Made by a program: the position numbers and the translations under genes. Of a stretch of DNA of 64,000 nt, positions 10,703 through 19,343 are shown in pieces. Each line of letters begins with the position of its first letter. Within the stretch, counting starts at the first letter, position 1. A model generated the notes under the pieces. That model was not told the DNA's origin. It worked only from the letters and a program-made list of their open reading frames with translations, and did no database searches. The stretch is from Bacillus piscicola (GTDB lineage Bacteria; Bacillota; Bacilli; Bacillales; Marinococcaceae): contig NZ_JAJJJF010000001.1 of assembly GCF_022458745.1 (NCBI RefSeq), forward strand, positions 806,001 through 870,000, written 5' to 3'.

Positions 10703-10757
10703 ATTATAATTAACTTGTTGTTGAATAGTCAAGAACTGACTATCTATAGATGATAGT
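10703..10757. promoter_or_regulatory. Divergent PadR/ade promoter region with two inverted repeats
   Basis: Minus-strand promoter: TTGACT (10732-10727), 18-base spacer, TATAAT (10708-10703), firing toward the PadR gene. Its -35 lies inside the inverted repeat TAGTCA-5-TGACTA (10726-10742). A second repeat ACTATC-7-GATAGT (10739-10757) partly overlaps it and lies on the ade side, near a weak plus-strand promoter (TTGAAT 10721, TATAGA 10745). The layout fits a repressor operator; assignment to the PadR protein is inference. Confidence 0.6.
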
Positions 10758-10784
10758 AAAGTGTAATAAAGGAGAGGACAGGAA

Positions 10785-12539
10785 ATGGGTGTAGAAGAAG
10801 AGGTTAAGCAGTTACAGCAGGCTATAGCTGCATCAGCTAAAGAAAAGCCAGCTGATATCGTCATTAAAAATGGAAAAATCATTGATGTTTTCAGTCATGA
10901 GGTTATAGAGGCAGATGTGGCAATTACAGATGGAATGTTTGTAGGTATCGGAAGCTACGCAGGGAAGCAAGTGATTGATGCGAAAGGTTTGTATGTTTCA
11001 CCCGGTTTTATTGACGGGCATATCCATATTGAATCATCTATGGTAACACCATCGGAATATGCGAAGGTTGTGCTTCCTCATGGGGTGACAACGATTGTTG
11101 CTGATCCCCATGAAATCGGCAACGTGTCGGGTGAAACTGGTATTGAGTTTATGATCGCTGCATCGGAAGGGATTCCGTTGGATGTGTATGTGATGATGCC
11201 TTCCTGTGTCCCGGTAACCACTTTTGAAAACACAGGAGCAGCTCTTTATGCCGAACAGCTCCGGCCTTTTTATGAGCAAGAGAGAGTACGTGGGCTAGGT
11301 GAGGTAATGAATTTTACGGCGGTTGCTGAGGGGGAACCGGATATTCTTCAGAAAATTACCGATGCTGCCCGGGCTGGGAAAAATATTGATGGGCATGCGG
11401 CTGGTATTGGTGCAGAAGGGATAAATATTTACATGACCGCAGGCATTCGGACGGATCATGAGTGCGTGACAGAGGAGGAAGCAGTGGAACGGCTCCGGCG
11501 TGGAATGTATGTAATGATTCGAGAAGGGACAGCGTCAAAAGATTTACAAGCGCTGATTGGGCTTGTAAACGAACGAAATGCACGGAGATTCCTGTTTGTT
11601 ACGGATGACAAACATTTGGATGAATTATTAGAAGAAGGCAGCATTGATCATAATGTACGGATGGCAATTGGAAAAGGGACAGATCCTCTTACTGCTATAC
11701 AAATGGCTACGTTAAATGCCGCTGAGTGTTTTCGTTTTCATAAAAAAGGAGCAATCGCCCCTGGGTATGAAGCAGACTTTTTATTGCTAGATGATCTAGA
11801 AAAGGTTTCGATTGCCGCCGTATATAAAGCAGGCGTCATAGCGGCAGAAAAGGGTACATGTCTTCCTTTTCATGCACCGAACGTGGAACCGCCGGTAAGC
11901 GTTACGGACAGTGTGAACTATCAAGAGGTAAAGAAAGAAGAGCTGCAAATCCCGATTGAAGAAGGCCGTGATGCCAATGTGATCGGTATCATCCCAAACA
12001 GTATCGTTACCAAGCATCTGCGGGAAAACGTTACCGTACAGGGTGGCTATTTTCACCCTTCCATAGAGAAGGATCAATTGAAGGTTGCGGTGGTAGAACG
12101 TCATAATAAGACCGGGAATGTCGGAACAGGGATACTTAAAGGACTTGGCCTAAAGAAAGGCGCTATTGTGTCTACAATCGGCCATGATTCCCATAATATT
12201 ATTGCAGCAGGTACAAATGATAAAGACATCTTGACGGCAATACGAGCTATCGGCGAGTACAAAGGTGGACAAGCTGTCGTGGAAGATGGCCGTTTACTCG
12301 CGGTGCTGCCTCTCTCCTTATCTGGGTTAATGTCTGAGAAAGCCTATACTGACGTTGCGGGAGAGCTTAACGCCTTACACCACGCTTTGGTTAATATCGG
12401 TTTTACTGGTAACTTTAACCCATTTTCTACTTTATCTTTTCTACCACTGCCGGTGATTCCGGAATTAAAAATAACAGATTCAGGACTGTTTCATGTTTCC
12501 TCATTTCAATTTATCTCTATACAGGAGGAGAAGGCATAA
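10785..12539 (+). CDS. ade: Adenine deaminase
   Basis: Hydrolyses adenine to hypoxanthine and ammonia in purine salvage. The 584-residue protein is full length for the AdeC family of the amidohydrolase superfamily. Metal-site motifs are GFIDGHIHIESSM near residues 74-86 and VADPHEIGNVSG; further conserved parts are GHAAGIGAEGINIYMTAG, FVTDDKHLDELLEEG and the C-terminal SHNIIAAGTND segment. ATG with AAGGAGAGGACAGGAA upstream. It is divergent from the PadR regulator and monocistronic, ending at a terminator. Confidence 0.95.
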   Translation: MGVEEEVKQLQQAIAASAKEKPADIVIKNGKIIDVFSHEVIEADVAITDGMFVGIGSYAGKQVIDAKGLYVSPGFIDGHIHIESSMVTPSEYAKVVLPHGVTTIVADPHEIGNVSGETGIEFMIAASEGIPLDVYVMMPSCVPVTTFENTGAALYAEQLRPFYEQERVRGLGEVMNFTAVAEGEPDILQKITDAARAGKNIDGHAAGIGAEGINIYMTAGIRTDHECVTEEEAVERLRRGMYVMIREGTASKDLQALIGLVNERNARRFLFVTDDKHLDELLEEGSIDHNVRMAIGKGTDPLTAIQMATLNAAECFRFHKKGAIAPGYEADFLLLDDLEKVSIAAVYKAGVIAAEKGTCLPFHAPNVEPPVSVTDSVNYQEVKKEELQIPIEEGRDANVIGIIPNSIVTKHLRENVTVQGGYFHPSIEKDQLKVAVVERHNKTGNVGTGILKGLGLKKGAIVSTIGHDSHNIIAAGTNDKDILTAIRAIGEYKGGQAVVEDGRLLAVLPLSLSGLMSEKAYTDVAGELNALHHALVNIGFTGNFNPFSTLSFLPLPVIPELKITDSGLFHVSSFQFISIQEEKA

Positions 12540-12540
12540 T

Positions 12541-12577
12541 AAAAAAGCCGGAACGTGAACGTTTTACCGGCTTTTTG
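12541..12577 (+). terminator. Terminator after ade
   Basis: Inverted repeat AAAAAGCCGG ... CCGGCTTTTT (about 12542-12576) directly after the ade stop, with A-rich and T-rich arms, so it can also serve the convergent minus-strand gene ending at 12600. Confidence 0.88.
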
Positions 12578-12599
12578 CAAGATAGTCTCGGTGTAGTAT

Positions 12600-13052
12600 T
12601 CATCCAATCGCCGAGCCTATGACCATGGCGGTTATACCGATAATACCTAATACAATAGGCAGGTTTTGCAACGAATAAATTTTTGCGGGGGCCTGGTCAA
12701 ACAAATTGAAAAAACGGTCGGCTAGAAAAAAAATGATGGCTGCCATGACGGCTAAGATGGTTATATCAATGTTCTGAGTAACAAGATAGCATGTGATCCC
12801 CCCAACCACATGGAAGAGAAAAGAAAGCGGCTGGACAAAGCGTTTGAACCGGTGTGCCAGCCAATCTGCCACTAGTGAGATTCCCGAACCATAAAATACT
12901 ATCGGAGTTAACGAATAGAATCCGTAAATGGTATAGCTTTGCATGACTTTTTCCACAGAAGTAGCTGCACTAGTTGTTGGAATTGGAAAAAAGATACCCA
13001 TCACAAATAAAAAGATTGTCCAAACAGCCAGTCCTGTGAGCAGCTTGTTCAT
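12600..13052 (-). CDS. Four-TM membrane protein of unknown function
   Basis: I do not recognise the family. The 150-residue protein has an N-terminal hydrophobic segment (residues 5-30), then about three more membrane spans (48-68, 80-120, 130-150), with basic residues AHRFKRF in a loop. No catalytic motif is visible. The SD GGAGG on the minus strand is partly inside a perfect 12-base palindrome that ends at the start codon, which could hide the ribosome site. It is flanked by terminators and appears monocistronic. Confidence 0.75.
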   Translation of the reverse strand: MNKLLTGLAVWTIFLFVMGIFFPIPTTSAATSVEKVMQSYTIYGFYSLTPIVFYGSGISLVADWLAHRFKRFVQPLSFLFHVVGGITCYLVTQNIDITILAVMAAIIFFLADRFFNLFDQAPAKIYSLQNLPIVLGIIGITAMVIGSAIG

Positions 13053-13064
13053 GGCGAATTCGCC
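13053..13064 (-). promoter_or_regulatory. 12-base palindrome overlapping the RBS of the membrane protein gene
   Basis: GGCGAATTCGCC is a perfect palindrome lying between and partly over the SD (GGAGGCG) and the ATG. In RNA it could pair within or between molecules and reduce translation. No regulator is known. Confidence 0.3.
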
Positions 13065-13298
13065 TCCGTTATGAAATTTTTAACAACTGTAAGATGTATT
13101 CATTTATATATCCTATTTTGTTAAAAATAAACGAAAACGAAGTTATTTCTTCAGTTTTTTAGATGGTTGTTACAATTTTACAAAAAAAGAATAGGAAATG
13201 AGATACTGAAAAGAGAGTTTCGTTGCGATAAAGGAGATTCATTGGTACGATGTCGATAGATCCAAGCAGCAAATATACGTAAGGGGGAATTGGCAGTA

Positions 13299-13559
13299 AT
13301 GGAACTAAGAGTAGATCAGACACCAAATCCAAACGCGATCAAATTCACAGCGAGTGAATCACTTTTTGAAGGAAGCACTTCGTTAAAACAAGGACAGGAG
13401 ACAGACAATGCCTTTGCAAAAGCATTGCTTGAACTGGAGGGCGTTGATAATATTTTTGGTTATGGCGACTTTGTAACCGTGAACAAAACAGGAGACGCAG
13501 ATTGGGAAACCTTGATTCCGAAAGTGCAGGATGCCTACCAAAAAACAAAAAATGAATAA
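13299..13559 (+). CDS. Small Nfu N-terminal (Scaffold protein Nfu/NifU N) domain protein
   Basis: The 86-residue protein consists only of the Nfu N-terminal domain, recognised by TPNPNAIKF near the start and the ALLELEGVDNIFGYGDFVTVNK segment. It has no cysteine and lacks the CxxC Nfu C-terminal domain, so it cannot hold an Fe-S cluster by itself. A role in Fe-S protein maturation or as an adaptor is inference from domain family. I chose ATG 13299 rather than TTG 13290 because the AAGGGGG SD is too close to 13290. Monocistronic with its own terminator. Confidence 0.85.
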   Translation: MELRVDQTPNPNAIKFTASESLFEGSTSLKQGQETDNAFAKALLELEGVDNIFGYGDFVTVNKTGDADWETLIPKVQDAYQKTKNE

Positions 13560-13562
13560 AAA

Positions 13563-13598
13563 AACAAGGGTGCCATGTTAATACAGGCGCCCTTTTTC
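13563..13598 (+). terminator. Terminator after the Nfu-N gene
   Basis: Hairpin AAGGGTGCC ... GGCGCCCTTTTT with one G-U pair, then CAT; located just after the stop at 13559. Confidence 0.8.
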
Positions 13599-13739
13599 AT
13601 TGAGAGAATGCGATTAATTACTTCTCTTTTTCAACACATGATGGGGTAGAATTGAATATCCTTATTGATTTGTTCATAGAAAAAGTGCAATAATGTACTA
13701 TTGGATTTTTAGATTATTTGTTGGGATGAGGGTGAAACT

Positions 13740-15200
13740 ATGTCAGAAAATGCTAGTCAGGTGGACATAAATAAAAAGCCTGCTCTGCAATTTCGTTTAG
13801 GATCAATCGGAGCTGCGCTTCCGTTAACTTTCTTTGTTGTTTGGGCTGTGACCACTAGTGTTTTACAAATTTCTTCTGAGACAGGTCTCGTGATGGGTGC
13901 GATGATCGGATTAACCCTCGGACTCTTGCTGTGTAAAAGCCGCTGGGAAGACTATGCAAATGGACTATTTGCAGGCTTAGCGCAGCCTGTAGGTGTCATT
14001 GCGATGGTGGCTTGGTTTTATGCGGGGATGTTTTCGCAAATGCTCCAGTTAGGCGGACTTGTGGAAGGTCTTGTCTGGATCGGGATAACAACAGGCGTAA
14101 CAGGCGGTCTTTTTGTTTCCCTCACTTATATATTAGCGGCTGTGTTTTCGACTGCGGTAGGAACAGGTTACGGGACGACCGTGGCATTTTGCACATTGAT
14201 GTACCCGGCTGGTGTTGCTGTAGGAGCAGATCCGGTCATATTATTTGCAGCTATTTTGTCTGGAGCCGTGTTTGGCGATAATTTAGCACCCGTGTCTGAT
14301 ACAACGATCGTGTCAGCAACGACGCAGGGAGCGGATGTACCTGGAGTGGTAAGAAGTCGTTTTCCTTATTCAGTGGCAGCGGCTGTTCCCTCCTTGCTCT
14401 TGTTTGCTGTTTTCGGCGGGAAAGGCAGTGCATTTGGGGCGGAACAAGGGGTCTTTGCTGATATTGCAGAATCGGTTAATCCAATTGGACTCACGATGCT
14501 TATTCCTTTTGCTGTTGTTCTCATCCTTGCCTTGACAGGACAGCACCTGCTAACGTCCTTGACGTGGGGCATTATAACCTCCGTTCCGTTTATTTTGTTT
14601 TTGGATTTAGGAAGCCTAAGTGACATAATCAGCTTCGACGCATCATCCGACCAGGTGATACAAGGTGCATTAATCGACGGAATTACCGGCTATGTGAATA
14701 TGGCGATCTTAATCTTATTAATCGTTGCTGCAGCTTATATCATGCAACTCGGTGGAACAATGGAGTCTATTACGACGTGGGTCATAAAATGGGCAAAGGC
14801 TTCTGTACGGCGCGCTGAATCTGCGATTTGGTCAATCGTTGCCCTCTTAAACAGTGCAATAACTATTAATACAGCAGCAGAAATTGCGGCTGCACCGTTT
14901 GTCAAAGTAATCGGGGAACATTATCACATTCACCGCTATAGACGAGCCAACATGCTTGATGCGGTTACGTCGGCACTCGGTTATATTTTTCCGTGGGGCG
15001 CTCCCGTAATTCTTGGATGGTCTACCATCATTAATATGAAAGAAACATATTCGTGGCTTCCGGTCGTAGAGCCTACAGACGTGTTTCCATTTGTATTTCA
15101 CGGTTGGCTGCTCGCCTTGATTATGTTAGTCGCAGCTTTGACTAGCAAGGGATTGCGTTTTGAAGGAAAGAATGGAGAAATGATAAAGAATAAAGAATAA
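13740..15200 (+). CDS. NhaC family Na+/H+ antiporter
   Basis: Predicted secondary transporter of 486 residues with about 11-12 membrane spans. The family signature is clear: STAVGTGYGTTVAFCTLMYPAGV, then FAAILSGAVFGDNLAPVSDTTIVSA, the conserved GDxxSPxSDTT-like helix with ion-binding aspartates. NhaC proteins exchange Na+ for H+ (some exchange malate or arginine pairs); exact substrates cannot be told here. The gene stands alone between terminators, a layout consistent with a housekeeping pH/Na+ homeostasis role in a salt- or alkali-living bacillus. Confidence 0.92.
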   Translation: MSENASQVDINKKPALQFRLGSIGAALPLTFFVVWAVTTSVLQISSETGLVMGAMIGLTLGLLLCKSRWEDYANGLFAGLAQPVGVIAMVAWFYAGMFSQMLQLGGLVEGLVWIGITTGVTGGLFVSLTYILAAVFSTAVGTGYGTTVAFCTLMYPAGVAVGADPVILFAAILSGAVFGDNLAPVSDTTIVSATTQGADVPGVVRSRFPYSVAAAVPSLLLFAVFGGKGSAFGAEQGVFADIAESVNPIGLTMLIPFAVVLILALTGQHLLTSLTWGIITSVPFILFLDLGSLSDIISFDASSDQVIQGALIDGITGYVNMAILILLIVAAAYIMQLGGTMESITTWVIKWAKASVRRAESAIWSIVALLNSAITINTAAEIAAAPFVKVIGEHYHIHRYRRANMLDAVTSALGYIFPWGAPVILGWSTIINMKETYSWLPVVEPTDVFPFVFHGWLLALIMLVAALTSKGLRFEGKNGEMIKNKE

Positions 15201-15208
15201 CAGTTAAA

Positions 15209-15243
15209 AAACAGTCTGCCAGCAGAGAAGCAGGCTGTTTTTG
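15209..15243 (+). terminator. Terminator after the NhaC gene
   Basis: AACAGTCTGC (15210-15219) pairs with GCAGGCTGTT (about 15230-15239), one G-U pair, followed by TTTTGTG. Confidence 0.85.
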
Positions 15244-15410
15244 TGTGGAAAAGTCCATTTGTTCTACCTAAAACTACAACAACTTCCATTGGAAGAATCA
15301 GGTGAATGAAGATGGCGGAAATGGAGAAAGCTGAACATAAACCAGTTACTAGTTGCTAATCCGCGTAGGACATGCTAGGGACACTGTCCGCACCCTTACT
15401 ATGCTTACTT

Positions 15411-15690
15411 TGATGTCGTTATTTTCTAGCCCGAGGGTTTTGAAGATGTCATAAGCTTCCATTGACGTCGCTATTTTCGCGGCTGTACTAGTTGGTAACG
15501 TCATACAACAGCAATGGTGTTGCTATTTTCCCTCCCGCCTATTTTCAAGACGTCATATACGTTATATGATGCTTCTATTTTCTAGCCAGCACATTTTAGC
15601 AACCTCATAGGCTCTCAGTGACGATGCTATATTTCTGCTCATGCATTTTGACAGTGTCATACGATGCCGTTACCGCCATTACTTGTAAGG
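15411..15690. repeat. Degenerate 52-bp tandem repeat, five units plus a partial sixth
   Basis: Units start at 15411, 15463, 15515, 15567 and 15619, exactly 52 bases apart, with a weak partial copy at 15671 and possibly a decayed copy before 15411. Shared elements per unit are TGAYGTCGCTATTTTC at the left, a TTTTGA-like middle, and GACGTCATA near the right end. As 52 is not a multiple of three and stops occur in all frames, it is non-coding. It fills most of the 665-base gap 15201-15865 between the NhaC and DUF2515 genes. The rest of the gap holds the NhaC terminator, a GGACA-C-TGTCC inverted repeat near 15380 and the promoter of the next gene. Confidence 0.8.
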
Positions 15691-15865
15691 TGGCGCCTTC
15701 TGGAGGGGAAAGGGATTCATTTAAAAGTATGCGAAAGCTAGCTATGCCTGGCCGGAAGTTGATTCTCCTCTTATGGTGTAAAGGATAGTTGGTAATCTCG
15801 TTTGAATTGCAAAAAATTGAAGAGCATTATGAAAAAAAGACTAGACACATAGCGGGAGGAAGCAT

Positions 15866-17086
15866 ATGTTTTCATATAAACGTTTTCGTGATAACGTAGA
15901 AGTGAAGTTGAGCAGTATGAAGCAAAACTGGAATGCGTCACGAAATGGCCTTCCGGTAACACTGAGAGAGACGGAAGTCTTATGGGTGAAAGAGAAACTT
16001 GAGACAGAGAGCCGACAGGACCTGTCTCAGGGCGCACTGTCTGCCACTGACTGGCAACTGGTCGAACGTATTCGAAGAGAAACAGAGAAACATAACCGAA
16101 ACAACGTCACAAGAACGGAAGCATACCGGATATTTTTCTTTCATCATCCTGAGCTGCATTGGGCTTTTTTAGCCCACATGGTTTCCAGGAATGGTGGTTG
16201 GAATATGACAGACCTTCAAGGAAGTTTATTATCAACATTACTGAATAAACAAGAGCGAATACATTTGTTTGAGTTTTTTGAGCGGGCAAACGCGTTAATC
16301 TTCCGTGATGCCTATCCGCAGCTGCTTCTATATGAAGAGAGTAAAAATCAGCAAAAAAATCTATTTTATCTTCTCCCGGCCTTTCACGTCTCCCGTTTCA
16401 TGAAGCCTTTTTGGGACCGCTTCATAGAAACGAAGGAATCTTCCTTAATAACGACAGCGTTAATTATTAATGAACAGCGCTACATGGAAGAACGAGTGAT
16501 CCAAAACCGTTACTTTCGTGAAAATGTTATTGAAACGTTGAAATTTAAAGGGCAGGAAGCTGTTCAGTTAACTCAAGTAATTTTTCCTTACGTAACAAGT
16601 ACTGAAAAGGCGCCGTCTTCCATGAGACTAGCCGGGCTAATTATCGAGAATTTTGCAGATGTGAAGGAACGAATTGAAACGGGAAAAAAGCTGTATGCGA
16701 TATTGTTTGGAATAGAGGAAGTATTGCAAGGTGCGCTTCATTTTGCAAAAACGACCCCACATACTGGATCACGAGCGGATTTTTGGGCATCACTATTTTC
16801 CGCCAAAGAAGTATACAAGAACAAACAATATGAAAAGGAACGACTAAATGCGTGCCAAATAATTGACGGTGCCCCGCCGTTTTACAGCCCATTTTTAGAA
16901 GACGCTTGGAATGACCACCCCTTTCAGCCGCCTCAGCACGGTGACTGGTGGAAGGACGATACTGCGTTTGAATATATGAAAGCTGTCTCTGTGCCCCGTT
17001 TGTTTGATATGACGAGTGAGTTTTGTTTTGGACTGAATAAATTGGAACTGGTTGTGTTAGCAAAAGCCGCAATAAAGAAACGGTAA
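15866..17086 (+). CDS. DUF2515 family protein (YppC-like)
   Basis: The 406-residue protein matches the Bacillales DUF2515 family known from B. subtilis YppC: the N-terminal conserved segment NRNNVTRTEAYRIFFFHHPELHWAFLAHMVSRNGGWNMTDLQG (in parts) and the C-terminal FDMTSEFCFGLNKLELV. Function is unknown in the family. No signal peptide or membrane span is evident. ATG with GCGGGAGGAAG SD. It lies just downstream of the 52-bp repeat array, and csaA follows after 54 bases. Confidence 0.87.
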   Translation: MFSYKRFRDNVEVKLSSMKQNWNASRNGLPVTLRETEVLWVKEKLETESRQDLSQGALSATDWQLVERIRRETEKHNRNNVTRTEAYRIFFFHHPELHWAFLAHMVSRNGGWNMTDLQGSLLSTLLNKQERIHLFEFFERANALIFRDAYPQLLLYEESKNQQKNLFYLLPAFHVSRFMKPFWDRFIETKESSLITTALIINEQRYMEERVIQNRYFRENVIETLKFKGQEAVQLTQVIFPYVTSTEKAPSSMRLAGLIIENFADVKERIETGKKLYAILFGIEEVLQGALHFAKTTPHTGSRADFWASLFSAKEVYKNKQYEKERLNACQIIDGAPPFYSPFLEDAWNDHPFQPPQHGDWWKDDTAFEYMKAVSVPRLFDMTSEFCFGLNKLELVVLAKAAIKKR

Positions 17087-17140
17087 TGGACGTTACACGG
17101 CTGTATTTACTATATTTTAGCAAAGGAGCTATTTGAAAAA

Positions 17141-17470
17141 ATGGCAGAAATAACGGATTTTTCTAAGTTGGATATTCGGATCGGAACTGTGGTGAAGGCA
17201 AGCTCTTTTCCAGAAGCACGTAAGCCAGCGTATCAATTAGAAATTGATTTTGGAGAATTAGGGATCAAGCAATCTTCAGCACAGATTACAAAAAGGTACA
17301 CAGTGGAAGAACTTGTTGGCCAGCAAGTAACTGCGGTTGTTAACTTTCCACCGATGCGGATTGCCGGGTTTAAATCGGAAGTGCTCGTTCTTGGCGGGGT
17401 GCCGGAAGAGGGAGATGTCGTGTTATTGCAACCAGGGGAATCCGTTGCAAACGGAACCCCGGTTAGTTAA
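17141..17470 (+). CDS. csaA: Chaperone CsaA (tRNA-binding domain protein)
   Basis: CsaA has chaperone and SecA/preprotein-binding activity in B. subtilis. The 109-residue protein is a single OB-fold tRNA-binding-like domain: [32 protein letters not shown], then [10 protein letters not shown] and [18 protein letters not shown], all diagnostic. ATG with AAAGGAGCT upstream. It ends 3 bases before the stop of the convergent radical SAM gene. Confidence 0.95.
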   Translation: MAEITDFSKLDIRIGTVVKASSFPEARKPAYQLEIDFGELGIKQSSAQITKRYTVEELVGQQVTAVVNFPPMRIAGFKSEVLVLGGVPEEGDVVLLQPGESVANGTPVS

Positions 17471-17473
17471 CCA

Positions 17474-19228
17474 TTATGTTGCAGCTGTTTGAATCGTGCG
17501 GAGCGGAATATGCCGGACGGTTTTTGTTTTGGTTTTCACGTTGTAATGGACGAACAAAATTTCATTGTCACGGATCATTTCCCCGGTGTCTAAGTAGTGC
17601 TGTAAAGAAAAGGGAAGCTGTTCCGTAATCGCGTGCTTCGGCCAGTCATGATGGTGAATGGAGTCAGGAAGACTCAAAAGCTCTTGTTGTTCTTTGAATA
17701 ACTGTAGATATTGTATGTGTTTTTCTTTGGATAAAACAGGCTCTCCCCATGATTTTCTCGGTTTATGATTCTGATGCAGAAGATAGTCATATGTCATCAA
17801 ACCCTCGATAATGTCTGTGTCGTTACACCCATAATCATGAAGAAATGCTTGCAGACGGAGGAATAAGTCTTCGAGCTGATGTCCGATCTTACTCCAGCCA
17901 TTAGTATGCCAGTAGTCACCAAACGCCTGGAAGAAGTCAAATGGAGTTGGAAACACATGCTTAACCAAATAAGTGACAGTGTGATCCATACGGTGATCAT
18001 TCCAATATTTATCGAGAATATCTTCTACGCGCTTAATACGGGCAATATCAGCAAAACTGATAACGTTATTGTAAAGCATCTCATAAGGAGCATGATCGGT
18101 ATACACATAGCCGTATTTTTCAGCTTGAACGCGCAAACCTGTACCACGGAGCATTTTTAAAAAGCCGAGCTGTAGTTCTTCTGGTTCCATCGTGAAAACA
18201 TCGTTGAACGTTTGTTTAAAGCGACTATAGTCTTCTTCAGGAAGGCCGGCGATCAAGTCAAGATGCTGGACGACTTTTCCCCCTTCTTTAATGAGACGCA
18301 CCGTCCGTTCCAATTTTTGCAGGTTTTGGTGCCGTTTGACGAGCTTATTTGTTGCATCATTTGTGGATTGTACTCCTATTTCAAACCGAAATACTCCTGG
18401 TGGCGCGTGTTCATTGAGAAATTCCAGTAACTCAGGGGGCATGATGTCTGCTGTGATCTCAAACTGAAACTCGCACCCGTCGTGATTGTCAATAAGAAAC
18501 TGAAAAATTTCTTTGGCATATTCGCGCTGGATGTTGAAGGTCCGGTCAACAAATTTGATCATTTTCGCCCCGTTTTTAATTAAATACAACAGGTCGCTTT
18601 TGACTTGGTTGATATCAAAGTAACGAACGCCGGTCTCGATCGATGATAGACAAAATTGGCAACTGAACGGACAGCCTCGGCTCGTTTCAAAGTAGGTCAC
18701 TCGTTTGGGAAGCCCTTTTTTATCTTCCGGAAACCGGTAGGGGCTTGGTAATCTTTCAAGCTCAGCTTTTGGACGAGGCGGATTAATGTGGACATTATCA
18801 CCACTTCGGTAGGCGATGCCGAATACCATGTGAAATTTTTGACCGCCTGACAATTCATCAAGAAGGTGCTTAAATGTTTCTTCTCCTTCATTAATTACGA
18901 TAAAGTCAACATCAGATAGGCGCTTCATCCAGTAGTCGGTATCATAGGATACCTCAGGCCCACCGAGGACGATTTGTAATTCAGGTTTAATTTTTTTCAA
19001 CATGGTAATGACTTCAATCGTCTCTTCAATGTTCCAGATGTAACAAGAAAAGCCGATTACTTCTGGTTGTTTGTCGAAAAGGTCGGTGACGATGTTCATG
19101 GCGGGATCTTTAATCGTGTATTCTGCCATTTCCACCTCATAATCCGGCTCCGCATATGCTTTTAAATAGCGAAGGGCTAGACATGTATGTATATACTTGG
19201 CATTCAGTGTGCTGACGACTACGTTCAC
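17474..19228 (-). CDS. B12-binding domain radical SAM protein (DUF4080 type)
   Basis: The 584-residue protein has an N-terminal cobalamin-binding-type Rossmann domain (residues 1-130, with VVLGGPEVSY), a radical SAM domain with CxxxCxxC at Cys186/190/193 inside SRGCPFSCQFCLSSIETG, and a C-terminal DUF4080-like region. Bacilli carry this family without known function; methyl or sulfur transfer and tRNA modification have been suggested for relatives. GTG 19228 is chosen because AAGGAG lies 9 bases upstream and homologues begin with MNVVVSTLNAKYIH; the open frame extends further without SD. Confidence 0.88.
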   Translation of the reverse strand: MNVVVSTLNAKYIHTCLALRYLKAYAEPDYEVEMAEYTIKDPAMNIVTDLFDKQPEVIGFSCYIWNIEETIEVITMLKKIKPELQIVLGGPEVSYDTDYWMKRLSDVDFIVINEGEETFKHLLDELSGGQKFHMVFGIAYRSGDNVHINPPRPKAELERLPSPYRFPEDKKGLPKRVTYFETSRGCPFSCQFCLSSIETGVRYFDINQVKSDLLYLIKNGAKMIKFVDRTFNIQREYAKEIFQFLIDNHDGCEFQFEITADIMPPELLEFLNEHAPPGVFRFEIGVQSTNDATNKLVKRHQNLQKLERTVRLIKEGGKVVQHLDLIAGLPEEDYSRFKQTFNDVFTMEPEELQLGFLKMLRGTGLRVQAEKYGYVYTDHAPYEMLYNNVISFADIARIKRVEDILDKYWNDHRMDHTVTYLVKHVFPTPFDFFQAFGDYWHTNGWSKIGHQLEDLFLRLQAFLHDYGCNDTDIIEGLMTYDYLLHQNHKPRKSWGEPVLSKEKHIQYLQLFKEQQELLSLPDSIHHHDWPKHAITEQLPFSLQHYLDTGEMIRDNEILFVHYNVKTKTKTVRHIPLRTIQTAAT

Positions 19229-19343
19229 AAAACCTCTCTCCTTGTCATGTATTCTCATCGCGAAGGATCCTGATAATATGGTATCATATGTGCGGCGTCT
19301 TTTTCTTTCATTTCCAAACGTTGACAAAAAAGGATGAGAAATT

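Noticed and set aside
13250-13282. Ten-codon frame MSIDPSSKYT just upstream of the Nfu-N gene
   Set aside because: SD spacing is poor (about 14 bases) and no conservation can be shown from one sequence; too short to support.
15411-15690. CRISPR array
   Set aside because: The period is constant but the repeat parts are degenerate and no conserved spacer/repeat division or cas gene is present.
17879-18160. Plus-strand frames inside the radical SAM gene
   Set aside because: Opposite to a well-conserved coding gene, without SD or family similarity.
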